The notes: generated from the letters alone by a model not told the origin. A DNA stretch of 64,000 nucleotides from Deminuibacter soli (GCF_003412455.1 NZ_QTJU01000010.1:62001-126000); one strand, 5' to 3'; positions 25,338 through 34,585 are shown, counted from the stretch's first letter. Numbers and translations are program-made.

Positions 25338-27077
25338 TTAAAGGTTTTGTTTCTTCATTTCATCAATGATGTATTCGCTCGCGCGCATAGACAATGCCAG
25401 GATAGTCCAGGTAATGTTCTTATCGGCCTGCGATACAAACTGTCCGCCATCTACACAAAACAGGTTCTTCACATCATGTGCCTGGCTGAATTTGTTGAGT
25501 GCTGATTTTTTAGGATCACTACCCATACGTACCGTACCGGCTTCATGGATGATTTTACCAGGCGTGTGCAAACCATAGTTGTTTTCAGGACCATCGTCGT
25601 TGCCCCATACAGAAATAGCGCCCATGTTGTGCAGTATTTCCGCAAAGGTTTCTTTCATGTGTTTGGCCTGTTTAATTTCATGGTCGCTCCATTTTACGTT
25701 AAAACGCAGAACAGGGATACCAAACTGGTCAACCACATCCGGATCAATTTCGCAATAGTTGCTTTCAAACGCAATGGCTTCGCCCCTGCCCGCCATACCT
25801 ACGTGTGCGCCGTAGAAATAACGGTAGTCTTCTTTCAGTGATTTACCGTAACCACCGGCAGGTTTTGCCTGCCCTTTTACTGCATGCTTGCCATTGAGGT
25901 TTTCAATGCCCCAGCTAAAGCCGTACAGCGGCATACCAAAACCACCGCCGTATTCAATATGGTAACCACGCGGAAAATCGAGCTTTTTGTTATCCAGCCA
26001 CCATGGCGTATACACGTGCATACCACCAACGCCATCTTCGTTGTAGCGTTTGCGGTCGAACAGTGCGGGAATTACACCACCCATATCGGCGCCTGTGCTA
26101 TCGTGCAGGTATTTACCTACCACGTTGCTTGAGTTGGCCAAACCGTTGGGGAAGCGCTGTGATTTGGAGTTGAGCAGCAAACGTGCGCTTTCGCAGGCGC
26201 TGGCAGCCAGTATTACCGTGCGGCCGTACACCTGGTACTCGTTCATGTCGGTTTTATCTACATACGATACACCGGTAGCCAGGCCATCATTATTGGTTAA
26301 TACTTCACGTGCCATGGCATTCACCACCACGTCTACATTACCTGTAGCAATAGCGGGTTTTACCAGGACGGAAGAAGAAGAAAAGTCAGCGTACACCTGG
26401 CAGCTGCGTCCGCATTGTGAGCAGAAGAAACACTGGCCGCGTTCGTTGTTGATTTTCTTGGTAAGAATAGATAAGCGGGAAGGAATAACCGGGATGCCTG
26501 AAGCCGTGCCTGCCTTCTTGATCATCAGTTCGTGCAGGCGGGGTTTTGGCGGAGGAAGAAAATGACCGTCAGGATCGTTTTCCAATCCCTCGTTGGTGCC
26601 AAACACACCAATCAGCTGGTCAACCTTGTCGTAATAAGGTTTTACATCTTCGTAACCAATCGGCCAGTCATCGCCCAAACCGTCAATACTTCTTCTTTTG
26701 AAGTCACGCGGTCCAAAACGCAATGAAATACGACCCCAGTGGTTGGTACGGCCGCCTATCATACGGGCGCGAAACCAATCCCATTCTGTTCCGGGTGCAT
26801 GGGTATACGGTTCACCGTCTACTTCCCAACCCCAGTAACAGGCGTCAAAATCACCAAATGGCCTGAACCTGGTGCTGGCACCGCGCCTGGGTGAATCCCA
26901 CGGGTTTTTGAGCTGGGTAACATTTTTTTGCGGGTCGAACATTGGTCCTGCCTCAATCAGGCAAACTTTCAGTCCTGCGTTTGCTAGTGTGTATGCTGCC
27001 ATGCCGCCGCCGGCACCTGAGCCAACAATAATGGCATCATACTTTTTGGATTGTTTTTTGATTTGGAAATCCCCCAT
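25338..27077 (-). CDS. GMC family FAD-dependent oxidoreductase
   Basis: 579 residues. FAD-binding GSGAGGGMAAYTLANAGL at 19-36 with IEAGP after strand 2; GMC signature MIGGRTNHWGR at about 106-116. Four cysteines at 216, 219, 222 and 226 (C-x2-C-x2-C-x3-C) recall the 3Fe-4S site of FAD-glucose dehydrogenase-type enzymes. GTVRMGSDPKKSALNKF and the C-terminal NLFCVDGGQFVSQADKNIT contain the active-site region. It should oxidise a sugar or alcohol in the periplasm after export with subunit 3. No cytochrome subunit is present, so the electron acceptor is open. Confidence 0.9.
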   Translation of the reverse strand: MGDFQIKKQSKKYDAIIVGSGAGGGMAAYTLANAGLKVCLIEAGPMFDPQKNVTQLKNPWDSPRRGASTRFRPFGDFDACYWGWEVDGEPYTHAPGTEWDWFRARMIGGRTNHWGRISLRFGPRDFKRRSIDGLGDDWPIGYEDVKPYYDKVDQLIGVFGTNEGLENDPDGHFLPPPKPRLHELMIKKAGTASGIPVIPSRLSILTKKINNERGQCFFCSQCGRSCQVYADFSSSSVLVKPAIATGNVDVVVNAMAREVLTNNDGLATGVSYVDKTDMNEYQVYGRTVILAASACESARLLLNSKSQRFPNGLANSSNVVGKYLHDSTGADMGGVIPALFDRKRYNEDGVGGMHVYTPWWLDNKKLDFPRGYHIEYGGGFGMPLYGFSWGIENLNGKHAVKGQAKPAGGYGKSLKEDYRYFYGAHVGMAGRGEAIAFESNYCEIDPDVVDQFGIPVLRFNVKWSDHEIKQAKHMKETFAEILHNMGAISVWGNDDGPENNYGLHTPGKIIHEAGTVRMGSDPKKSALNKFSQAHDVKNLFCVDGGQFVSQADKNITWTILALSMRASEYIIDEMKKQNL

Positions 27078-27259
27078 ATAACGTAGTGTTTATCGCGTTT
27101 ATGCCGCTAAACCGCACCCGGAACTGCCTGCTTGCCATAGGGCAAATCACTACGAGCTGATTTTTTCAGCAGGTATGGCAGCAACGAAAGTTTTGGATTA
27201 GCAAGGCATGAAAGTAAGATTTTAAACCGACATATTTAACGCATCCTTATTTTCGCAGC

Positions 27260-27283
27260 ATGAACAACCCTGCAACTGCATGA
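27260..27283 (+). promoter_or_regulatory. Seven-codon upstream ORF overlapping the GT-C start
   Basis: ATG at 27260 opens a 7-codon frame ending in the TGA at 27281-27283, which overlaps the ATG of the next gene as ATGA. It could couple or tune translation of the membrane protein. It may also be chance. Confidence 0.35.
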
Positions 27284-28803
27284 GAACACACCTTTCCTTT
27301 ATTTCACCGCGCCTTAATTATGACGCGCTTTTTTTTGCACTGGCGGGGTTTATGCTGGTTCAGCTGTTTGCACACTATGGCGGCATTGGCATTTCGCCCG
27401 ATTCGGTTGTGTACACCAGTACAGCCCGCAGCATTTACGCGCATACCGGCATCCGCGATTACAATCACATGCCGCTGATTGATTTTCCCGTTCTATACCC
27501 GCTGTTCCTGGGTACCGTTTACCGCATTACCGGCGTTGACCCGCTGCCTGCAGGCCCTTATATTAACGGCGCCCTGTTCGGTATGCTTATTTACCTCTGC
27601 GGCTGCATGATGCAACGCTGGAAGTACAACAACCGCTGGTACAAGATTTTCATTCTCGGCTGCATTACCATCAGCCCCGCACTGCTGGAAGTATATTATA
27701 TGCTATGGAGTGAAACCCTGTTTATTTTTCTCAGCATCGTTTTTATGGCACTGCTGCGCCGGTATTGCAACACGCACAGCATCCCCTCCCTGCTGGCCGT
27801 TGGCTTCTGCGCCAGCACTGCCTGTATTACCCGTTACGCAGGGGTTACGCTCATCGGCACCGGCGGCCTCATACTGCTGATGGACAATACCCTGCCCTGG
27901 AAGAAAAAAGCAGCGCATATTATCCTGTTCGGCTTTACGGCAATTTCGCTGCTGGTGATTAACCTGTACGTCAATTTTGGCTATTCGCATACATTAACCG
28001 GACCGCGTGAAAAAGGCATTACGCCTTTCAGCGCCAACCTGCATTATTTCAGCACGGTTATGTGCGACTGGCTCCCTTTTATGCGCAATCATTACGGCAT
28101 TGCCAGTCTTATCGGCGGCGCACTGGTAGCAGGCAGCGCCTGTTTGATCGGCTACCGGTGGCTGCGCAATAAAAATGTGCGCAGTTACGAAAACATTGCC
28201 ACTGTTTTCTTTTTCGGCTATGCGGCTTTTATGCTGCTCTCTGCCACTATTTCCCGCTACGAAACCATTAACAGCCGGTTATTATCTCCCCTGTATATCC
28301 CGCTGCTGTGGACCTTCACCAGCTGGGTACCGGTTGTGTTTAAGCGCCTGAACCGTACGGTACGCGTGCGGCTGGGTGTTGCCTTAACCGCAGGAGGTTT
28401 GTTTTTCTGGGCAGGGGAATATGCTTTTTCCCGTTACATGTACAATGAAGTGCGGGACTTCGGCATTGCCGGTTACACTGATGACAGCTGGCGGTTAAGT
28501 CCGTTTTGCCAATACCTGAAACAGCACCATGAATTGTTTAAGCCCAATTATTCCATCTTCTCCAATGCCAGCGACGCCCTGTATTTTGTAACCGGTGTAA
28601 CAGGCATTTCCCTGCCGCACACCAATTCGCCCGGCGATATCAATGATTACGTTACGAACCCTGAACATTACGTGGTATGGTTTCGCAATGTAGATGACCA
28701 GGACCTGCTGAGCGAGCAATACATCAGGCAAAGCAAACATACAGAGGTAGTGTACGAGACGACGGATGGTGTGGTGTACTGGTGTACGGGGCCGGGGAAG
28801 TGA
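27280..28803 (+). CDS. Polytopic membrane protein, GT-C glycosyltransferase-like
   Basis: 507 residues with about ten to eleven membrane helices in the first 400 and a soluble C-terminal tail. The N-terminal region (DSVVYTSTARSIY, about 41-53, after the first helix) has the periplasmic loop acid expected of the GT-C/PMT (GT39-like) fold, where the D-E or D-D motif binds a polyprenyl-phosphate sugar. I cannot confirm the donor site, and homologues are often annotated only as glycosyltransferase family 39 or hypothetical. Divergent from the GMC operon, followed by the composite 3' element. Confidence 0.7.
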   Translation: MRTHLSFISPRLNYDALFFALAGFMLVQLFAHYGGIGISPDSVVYTSTARSIYAHTGIRDYNHMPLIDFPVLYPLFLGTVYRITGVDPLPAGPYINGALFGMLIYLCGCMMQRWKYNNRWYKIFILGCITISPALLEVYYMLWSETLFIFLSIVFMALLRRYCNTHSIPSLLAVGFCASTACITRYAGVTLIGTGGLILLMDNTLPWKKKAAHIILFGFTAISLLVINLYVNFGYSHTLTGPREKGITPFSANLHYFSTVMCDWLPFMRNHYGIASLIGGALVAGSACLIGYRWLRNKNVRSYENIATVFFFGYAAFMLLSATISRYETINSRLLSPLYIPLLWTFTSWVPVVFKRLNRTVRVRLGVALTAGGLFFWAGEYAFSRYMYNEVRDFGIAGYTDDSWRLSPFCQYLKQHHELFKPNYSIFSNASDALYFVTGVTGISLPHTNSPGDINDYVTNPEHYVVWFRNVDDQDLLSEQYIRQSKHTEVVYETTDGVVYWCTGPGK

Positions 28804-28814
28804 GGAAAGCCGTC

Positions 28815-29093
28815 AAGAATCGAGAATCGACAGTCGAGACTATCTTGGCGAGTATTAAAATAACCAGTATACTTATCGCCGGAGGCGATTTAGCACAAAC
28901 AAGCTTGCAGCTCGTAGCCTGAAGCTTGCAGCTGCTTTCCAGTCGAGACTATCTTAGCGAAGCGACCGGTGGAAATGGTACTGCCTCAGGCTAGCGTCTG
29001 AACAGGCTATCAGCTAGCAGCTTGTAGCTTGCAGCTGTTTTAAAGCTTGCAGCTGTTTTAAAGCTTGCAGCTCGTAGCTCGAAGCTTGCAGCT
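28815..29093 (+). repeat. Composite 3' element with expanded box C after the GT-C gene
   Basis: Starts 11 nt after the stop. Box A (AATCGACAGTCGAGAC, TATCTTGGCGAGTA), box B with the TCGCC-GGA-GGCGA hairpin at 28876-28888, then box C: six copies of AGCTTGCAGCT between 28902 and 29093. A second partial box A lies at 28940-28963. All in gene sense. The last box C ends 7 bp before the ispH -7 box. Confidence 0.75.
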
Positions 29094-29099
29094 AATTCC

Positions 29100-29107
29100 T
29101 ACCTTTG
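29100..29107 (+). promoter_or_regulatory. Bacteroidota -7 box for ispH
   Basis: TACCTTTG matches TAnnTTTG, 30 bp before the ATG at 29137. The -33 position falls inside the AGCTTGCAGCT repeats and has no TTTG. Confidence 0.5.
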
Positions 29108-29136
29108 CACTTTCTTAAGACCCGGAGAATCGTTTT

Positions 29137-30366
29137 ATGAAGCAGTTCAATGTTCCGAATATATACCGCAGCGGCTTAATCAGTGCCATTAAACAAAAAC
29201 GCAAGCTGGATGACAAGCTGAAAAAGGATTTCACTCCCACCCTGCTCGATTTTGGCCACCTGCATATTTATCTCGCCCGCCATTTCGGTTTCTGTTATGG
29301 CGTGGAAAACGCCATTGAAATCGCTTTCCGTACCATTGAAGAGAATCCCGGCAAACGGATTTTCCTGTTGAGTGAAATGATCCACAACCCACAGGTAAAC
29401 GCCGACCTGGAACAACGCGGCGTACAGTTTTTACAGGATACCTACGGCAAACAGCTCATCCCGTTTGAATCGCTCACGGCTGAGGATGTGGTGATTATCC
29501 CGGCCTTTGGTACTACCCTCCAGATAGAAAAATTATTGAACGATAAAGGCATTCATACAGAGCGCTACAATACCACCTGTCCCTTTGTAGAAAAAGTATG
29601 GAACCGCAGTGAACAGATTGCGCAAAAGGGTTACAGTATTGTGGTGCATGGTAAGCCCAAGCACGAAGAAACACGCGCTACTTTTTCACACGCCTCTTCC
29701 CACACGCCTACGGTGGTGGTGAATGATATGGCAGAAACCATTTCGCTTGCACAGTACATTACCGGCGAAAAACCCGCGGCAGACTTTTACAATGAGTTCA
29801 AAGGCCATTACAGCGAAGGATTCGACATTACGCGCGACCTGCAGCGTATTGGCGTGGTAAACCAAACCACCCAGCTGGCTACCGATACCCAGGCTATTGC
29901 CGAATACCTGAAACAGGTAATGCAGCAGCAGTTTCAACTGAACGATCAAAATATCGGCGAGCGCTTTGCCGACACCCGCGACACGCTGTGTTATGCCACC
30001 AACGATAACCAGACAGCCGTAACCGGCATGCTGCAGACACCCGCAGATATTGCCATTGTGGTAGGTGGCTACAACTCATCCAACACTTCGCACCTGGTAG
30101 AGCTGTGCGAACAGCAACTGCCTACGTATTTTATTGACAGTGCAGATAAAATCATCAGCCGCAACGAAATACGCAATTGTAACTGGCGCACCAAGGAAAC
30201 CTCATTGCAATCTAACTTTTTGCCTGCAACCGACCCGGCAAGGATACTGATTACCAGCGGTGCCAGTTGCCCTGATGCCCTGGTGGAAGAAGTAATCCGC
30301 AAGCTGGCGGGGTACTATAACACCGAAAACCAGGTTGATGCGCTGATTACCGCCTATGGCAACTAG
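29137..30366 (+). CDS. ispH: 4-hydroxy-3-methylbut-2-enyl diphosphate reductase
   Basis: 409 residues, the long form found in Bacteroidota, cyanobacteria and plants rather than the ~315-residue E. coli form. IspH is a 4Fe-4S enzyme that makes IPP and DMAPP in the last step of the MEP pathway. Conserved cysteines appear in HFGFCYGVENA (about residue 52), TTCPFVEKVW (about 149) and DTLCYATNDN (about 287); SEMIHNPQVN and HGKPKHEET carry further substrate-binding residues. The first ~35 residues are a charged extension. Promoter box at 29100. Confidence 0.95.
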   Translation: MKQFNVPNIYRSGLISAIKQKRKLDDKLKKDFTPTLLDFGHLHIYLARHFGFCYGVENAIEIAFRTIEENPGKRIFLLSEMIHNPQVNADLEQRGVQFLQDTYGKQLIPFESLTAEDVVIIPAFGTTLQIEKLLNDKGIHTERYNTTCPFVEKVWNRSEQIAQKGYSIVVHGKPKHEETRATFSHASSHTPTVVVNDMAETISLAQYITGEKPAADFYNEFKGHYSEGFDITRDLQRIGVVNQTTQLATDTQAIAEYLKQVMQQQFQLNDQNIGERFADTRDTLCYATNDNQTAVTGMLQTPADIAIVVGGYNSSNTSHLVELCEQQLPTYFIDSADKIISRNEIRNCNWRTKETSLQSNFLPATDPARILITSGASCPDALVEEVIRKLAGYYNTENQVDALITAYGN

Positions 30367-30507
30367 AAAAAGAGGACAGTCGCTGTATCAAAAGCGTACA
30401 AGCGGAGACTGGCCATCACCTCATTATGCATTCATTTTCAGCAACTTGAAAGATCGGTACAACATTGGCCCTGGTTTTCACGACCCCTATGGGTTAAAAC
30501 TAAGCTT

Positions 30508-32883
30508 ATGTTCAGAAACTATCTCAAAACAGCCTGGCGCAGCCTGCTTAAAAACAGGTTTTACTCGTTACTCAATATTTCCGGTTTAACGGTGGGGCTG
30601 GCCGTAGGCATGCTGATACTGCTGTGGGTGCAAAACGAAATGAGCTATGATCGTTTTCATGCAAAGGCATCCAATATATACAGTCTGCAGAACATGGTGG
30701 GCACCGGTACCAGCAGGCAGATATGGACCGTTACAACCGCACCTATTGCAGAGATGGCCAAAAAGGAATTGCCCGAGGTGAAAGATATGGTTCGCCTTAC
30801 CGGTAATGGCTGGTATTCGCAGTTTACGTATAAAGACAAAGTTTTCCAGGCAACCAATTGCTCGTTTACCGATCCCTCCTACTTTACCGTATTTGATTTT
30901 AAACTGCTGAAGGGACAGCAGTCAACTGTGTTTGCAGATCCGCATTCAATAGTGATGAGCGCCGGTACGGCGAAGAAATATTTCGGGGATGAAGACCCTA
31001 TTGGCAAGGTAATTAAGGCAGACGACCCGAACCAAACCCCTTTTACCGTAACCGGTGTGATGATGGATTACCCGGAAAATTCCACCATCAAGAATGATCT
31101 GCTGCTGCCTATGTCGTTACGCGCGCAGCTGGGTTATGCCAACAACAAAGAAGGCAGAACCATTTACAACGACTTTATCCAGTTTAACTATACCACATTC
31201 CTGTTGCTGCGCGATAACGTGAACCTCGGTAAGCTATCTACCCAGCTGCGCAATATTCACCTGCGCAACAAGGCAGACGATACCGACATAGAATACCTGC
31301 TGAACCCGATCTCCAAACTGCACCTGTACCGTGCAGACGGCTCAGACGGTGGTATTGACACCGTGCGCCTGTTCGGCATTATTGCCTTGCTGATACTGGT
31401 TATTGCCTGCATCAATTACGTAAACCTGTCTACCGCGCGCTCTATGCTGCGTGCGCGTGAAGTAAGCATGCGTAAAATTGTAGGCGCTGCACGTATGCAA
31501 CTGTTTATCCAGTTTGTGGCAGAAACTACGCTGCTGTTTTTGTTTGCCACCGTGTTTGCCGTTGTACTGATGTACCTGCTGCTGCCGGGCTTTAACTATA
31601 TCAGCGGGCAAACACTGGCCATGCATTTCAACAACTACCATATGTGGCTGGTAATAGGCTGCACTGTTTGCGGCACTGTTGCGGCATCCAGCATTTACCC
31701 TGCCATACTGCTCTCTTCCTTTGAACCGCTGAAGGCATTGAAAGGAAAAATATCTGCCCGCATCGGCGATGTATTGTTCCGCAAAATACTGGTGGTAACA
31801 CAGTTTGCCGTTTCGGTGATATTGATTACAGGTACTTTTATCATCAGCAAGCAGCTGGCTTATATTCACAACAAACAGCTTGGTTTTGACAAGACCAATG
31901 TGTTTGCCCTTTATATGCGCGGCATGAACCAGCATTATGATGCGGTTAAAGCCGATTTACTGAAACAACCCGGCGTACTGGATGTTACGCGCGCCATGGA
32001 CAATGTGGTGGATCTGAATAATCAAACCGGCGACAATGCCTGGGATGGTAAAGGCCCCACAGAAACCATGATGATGTACCCGCTGGCGATAGATCATAAC
32101 TTTATCCCGTTCTTTAATATGCAGCTGCTGGAAGGTAAAAATTTCAGCGGCACTCCGGGAGATTCTACCCATTTTATCCTGAATGAAACGGCTGTACGCA
32201 ATGCGGGCATCAAAAGCCCTATCGGCAAGCGGTTCAGGCTATGGAAAACCGAGGGTACAATCATTGGTGTGGTGAAGGACTTTCATTTCGCTTCGCTGAA
32301 AGAGAAGATTGAACCTTCCATCTTTTTCTATTCGCCCTCATCCGCTTCCTTCCTGTATGTTAAAACCAATGGTACCGGCGCTACGGCAGCCATTGCCGCG
32401 GTGGAACAGCAATGGAAACAATACAATGCGAAATACCCGTTTCAATATGCGTTTCTTGACGAAACGTTCAATAAGTTATACAGCAACGAACAACGTACAG
32501 GCTCGCTGTTCCAGGTTTTTGCAGGCATTGCCATTCTAATTTCCTGTTTGGGATTGTTTGGCCTGGCAGCCTACACTGCCCAGGTACGCACACGCGAAAT
32601 AGGCGTGAGAAAAGTACTGGGCGCAACAGTAACCATGATTGTGCAGTTGCTGGTGAAAGACTTTATACAACTGGTGTTACTGGCCATTGTTATTGCCACG
32701 CCGGTGGCCTGGTACATTATGCACAACTGGCTGCACCACTTTGCTTACCAAACCAATATCAGCTGGGTGGTGTTTCTTATATCAGGTGCTATTGCGGTGT
32801 TTATCGCCATTGCTACTATCGGATTCCAGTCGGTAAAAGCTGCCCTGGCCAACCCTGCCAGGAGTTTAAAAACAGGAGAGTAA
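30508..32883 (+). CDS. ABC transporter permease, MacB/FtsX type (orphan)
   Basis: 791 residues, a paralogue of the protein at 1750-4116 with the same layout: MFRNYLKTAWRSLLKNRFYS at the N-terminus with TM1 following, a long MacB_PCD periplasmic part (QMWT-like region replaced here by RQIWTVTTAPIAEM), an FtsX block near 285-400 (ACINYVNLSTARSM, REVSMRKIVGAAR), the second periplasmic domain and the last FtsX block (TREIGVRKVLGATV). Such permeases need an ATPase partner encoded elsewhere. It stands alone between ispH and cmk. Confidence 0.9.
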   Translation: MFRNYLKTAWRSLLKNRFYSLLNISGLTVGLAVGMLILLWVQNEMSYDRFHAKASNIYSLQNMVGTGTSRQIWTVTTAPIAEMAKKELPEVKDMVRLTGNGWYSQFTYKDKVFQATNCSFTDPSYFTVFDFKLLKGQQSTVFADPHSIVMSAGTAKKYFGDEDPIGKVIKADDPNQTPFTVTGVMMDYPENSTIKNDLLLPMSLRAQLGYANNKEGRTIYNDFIQFNYTTFLLLRDNVNLGKLSTQLRNIHLRNKADDTDIEYLLNPISKLHLYRADGSDGGIDTVRLFGIIALLILVIACINYVNLSTARSMLRAREVSMRKIVGAARMQLFIQFVAETTLLFLFATVFAVVLMYLLLPGFNYISGQTLAMHFNNYHMWLVIGCTVCGTVAASSIYPAILLSSFEPLKALKGKISARIGDVLFRKILVVTQFAVSVILITGTFIISKQLAYIHNKQLGFDKTNVFALYMRGMNQHYDAVKADLLKQPGVLDVTRAMDNVVDLNNQTGDNAWDGKGPTETMMMYPLAIDHNFIPFFNMQLLEGKNFSGTPGDSTHFILNETAVRNAGIKSPIGKRFRLWKTEGTIIGVVKDFHFASLKEKIEPSIFFYSPSSASFLYVKTNGTGATAAIAAVEQQWKQYNAKYPFQYAFLDETFNKLYSNEQRTGSLFQVFAGIAILISCLGLFGLAAYTAQVRTREIGVRKVLGATVTMIVQLLVKDFIQLVLLAIVIATPVAWYIMHNWLHHFAYQTNISWVVFLISGAIAVFIAIATIGFQSVKAALANPARSLKTGE

Positions 32884-32910
32884 AACCGTACTAAACGCAA
32901 AAAATACAAA

Positions 32911-32947
32911 GGCCGCAAGGGACAATGAAGTTACCCTTTGCGGCCTT
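32911..32947 (+). terminator. Imperfect hairpin after the FtsX-like gene
   Basis: AAGGCCGCAAGGG and CCCTTTGCGGCCTT pair with one bulge around a 10-nt loop. No strong T-run follows, so it may be a weak terminator or one of the CGCAAGG repeat words folded on itself. Confidence 0.5.
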
Positions 32948-32954
32948 GTTGTTG

Positions 32955-33107
32955 GTAGCTGATAGTAGCTTTTAGCTGCAAGCGCATAGCTGCAAGCTTG
33001 TTTAGTGTAAATCGCCTCCGGCAAAAAAGTATAATACTCGCTAAGATAGTGTCGATGTGTCGACTCTCGGAATTAGTACTCGCTAAGATCAATCATGACT
33101 TACGCTG
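32955..33107 (-). repeat. Composite 3' element after cmk
   Basis: In cmk sense, starts 4 nt after the stop: box A twice (first with TGATCTTAGCGAGTA, second with ATCGACACTATCTTAGCGAG), box B (TTTGCCGGAGGCGATTTA with CTAAACAAGC), then box C words TTGCAGCT and AGCTAAAAGCT. Sense to cmk throughout. Confidence 0.7.
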
Positions 33108-33111
33108 ATCC

Positions 33112-33804
33112 CTACACATGCTGCACCTGCTGCAGCTTTTCTTTTGCCCAGTGCAGGGCTTTGTGCAGCTGCTCATCGCGGGTAAGGTTGCTGTTGTCGA
33201 GTACAATTGCATCGGCTGCCTGGCGCAGGGGACTAACCTCGCGGTTGCTATCGATATAATCACGCATTTCCAGGTTGTTCTTTACTTCCTCAATGGTGAT
33301 CTGGGGATTCTTTTCGAAGAGCTCTTTAAACCTGCGCTCTACCCGTACTGCCGGGTCGGCGGTTACAAATATTTTGAGTTCAGCCTTCGGGAATACGGTG
33401 GTGCCAATATCGCGGCCATCCATTACAATACCTTTCTTTTTACCCATCTGCTGCTGCTGCGCTACGGCAAATTCGCGCACTTCGCGGATGGTGGATACAG
33501 CACTTACATTTTCACTCACCAGCATATCACGTACCAGCAATTCCACGTTTTCATCGTTCAGGTAAATATCGCTTCTGCCGGTTTGGTCGTTGTACTGGAA
33601 GCTGAGATTAATTTCACTCAATGCCTTTTCTACGTCTTTCTTTTTTTCCCAGTTAATGTGGTTGCGCAAAAAGTACAGGGTAACGGCACGGTACATGGCA
33701 CCACTGTCAATAAACACATAGTTCAGTTTCTGCGCCAGCTGACGGGCCAGTGTGCTTTTGCCGCATGACGAAAAGCCATCGATCGTGATAATAATCTTCT
33801 TCAT
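33112..33804 (-). CDS. cmk: Cytidylate kinase
   Basis: 230 residues from the ATG at 33804 (MKKIIITIDGFSSCGKSTLA); the 26 codons upstream in the open frame are not family-like. P-loop GFSSCGKST at about 10-18, DSGAMYRAVT near 36, MDGRDIGT around 101-108 with the CMP-binding Arg-Asp, and the lid RRFKELFEKNPQITI. Phosphorylates CMP and dCMP for nucleotide supply. In Bacteroidota cmk lies in conserved housekeeping neighbourhoods. Its 3' end carries the composite repeat. Confidence 0.95.
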   Translation of the reverse strand: MKKIIITIDGFSSCGKSTLARQLAQKLNYVFIDSGAMYRAVTLYFLRNHINWEKKKDVEKALSEINLSFQYNDQTGRSDIYLNDENVELLVRDMLVSENVSAVSTIREVREFAVAQQQQMGKKKGIVMDGRDIGTTVFPKAELKIFVTADPAVRVERRFKELFEKNPQITIEEVKNNLEMRDYIDSNREVSPLRQAADAIVLDNSNLTRDEQLHKALHWAKEKLQQVQHV

Positions 33805-33895
33805 CCATTGCAAAAATGCACCAAAATATCCAATGTGCGCAGGGCAGAAAGCACGAATTGCGAAAATTTCACAGTGGCCCAACGGCAGTTACAGG

Positions 33896-33928
33896 AAATA
33901 AAAAACCGGGCGGTTATGCCGCCCGGTT
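33896..33928 (-). terminator. Terminator after lolA
   Basis: AACCGGGCGG and CCGCCCGGTT form a 10-bp stem with a 5-nt loop; the run of A to the left reads as a U-tract on the reverse strand. Positioned about 30 bp after the lolA stop. Confidence 0.85.
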
Positions 33929-33955
33929 CATATTAATATTATTTACTATTCAATA

Positions 33956-34585
33956 CTACTGGATCACTTCAACACCAGGGTGCTTTTTAGGGTCAAATTC
34001 AAACTTGTTGTCTGCCAGCGCTGCATTGGTGTTTACATTAGACAGTACAAATTCGATGGTATTGTCGCTTTTGTCTAGTACCGCCGCTTTGGTGATCATG
34101 CTTTTGACTTTGTCAACGTATACGGTTACCTGTTTGAAATTTTTACGTTTATCCACCGGTGTCAGCAGGATTTCATTATAGGTGCCTGCAGCAGAAACCA
34201 GTTTGTAGCTGTAATCTTTATCGTAAAAGGCATCGGACAGTATTTTGTTAGGACTTAATGATTTTGAATCATTATCAACTGGCGTAACGGTTACTTCATT
34301 TTCACCATTAAAGTTCCAGGTCTGGGCGCCGTTGCAGAAAATTTCTGTCGCACCCTGTTTGATGTAATATTTCTGTCCTTTAATGCTGATGTTACCGTTT
34401 ACTGCATTTTTCTTCGCGTTCTTTTTGTCTTTGGTGATGTAGGTAAAATTGGCTGTTACACCTTTAAAGGTTTTGAGTTTGGCACTTACACCATCCAGAA
34501 TTTTTTTTGCATTGGGGTCGTTCTGCGCCTGTACCAATCCTACTGAGCCTGCTACCAATAACAATAAAACGTACAACTTTTTCAT
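33956..34585 (-). CDS. lolA: LolA-like outer-membrane lipoprotein carrier
   Basis: 209 residues from the ATG at 34585 (MKKLYVLLLLVAGSVGLVQA), a clean signal peptide cut after VQA. The mature part has the LolA half-barrel pattern: DGVSAKLKTFKGVTANFTY near 28-46, SIKGQKYYIKQG, TWNFNGENEVTVTPVD, and VTVYVDKVKSMITKAAV toward the end. LolA carries lipoproteins across the periplasm to the outer membrane. In Bacteroidota it commonly follows ftsK, as here (lolA start 252 bp after the ftsK stop, each with its own terminator). Confidence 0.88.
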   Translation of the reverse strand: MKKLYVLLLLVAGSVGLVQAQNDPNAKKILDGVSAKLKTFKGVTANFTYITKDKKNAKKNAVNGNISIKGQKYYIKQGATEIFCNGAQTWNFNGENEVTVTPVDNDSKSLSPNKILSDAFYDKDYSYKLVSAAGTYNEILLTPVDKRKNFKQVTVYVDKVKSMITKAAVLDKSDNTIEFVLSNVNTNAALADNKFEFDPKKHPGVEVIQ

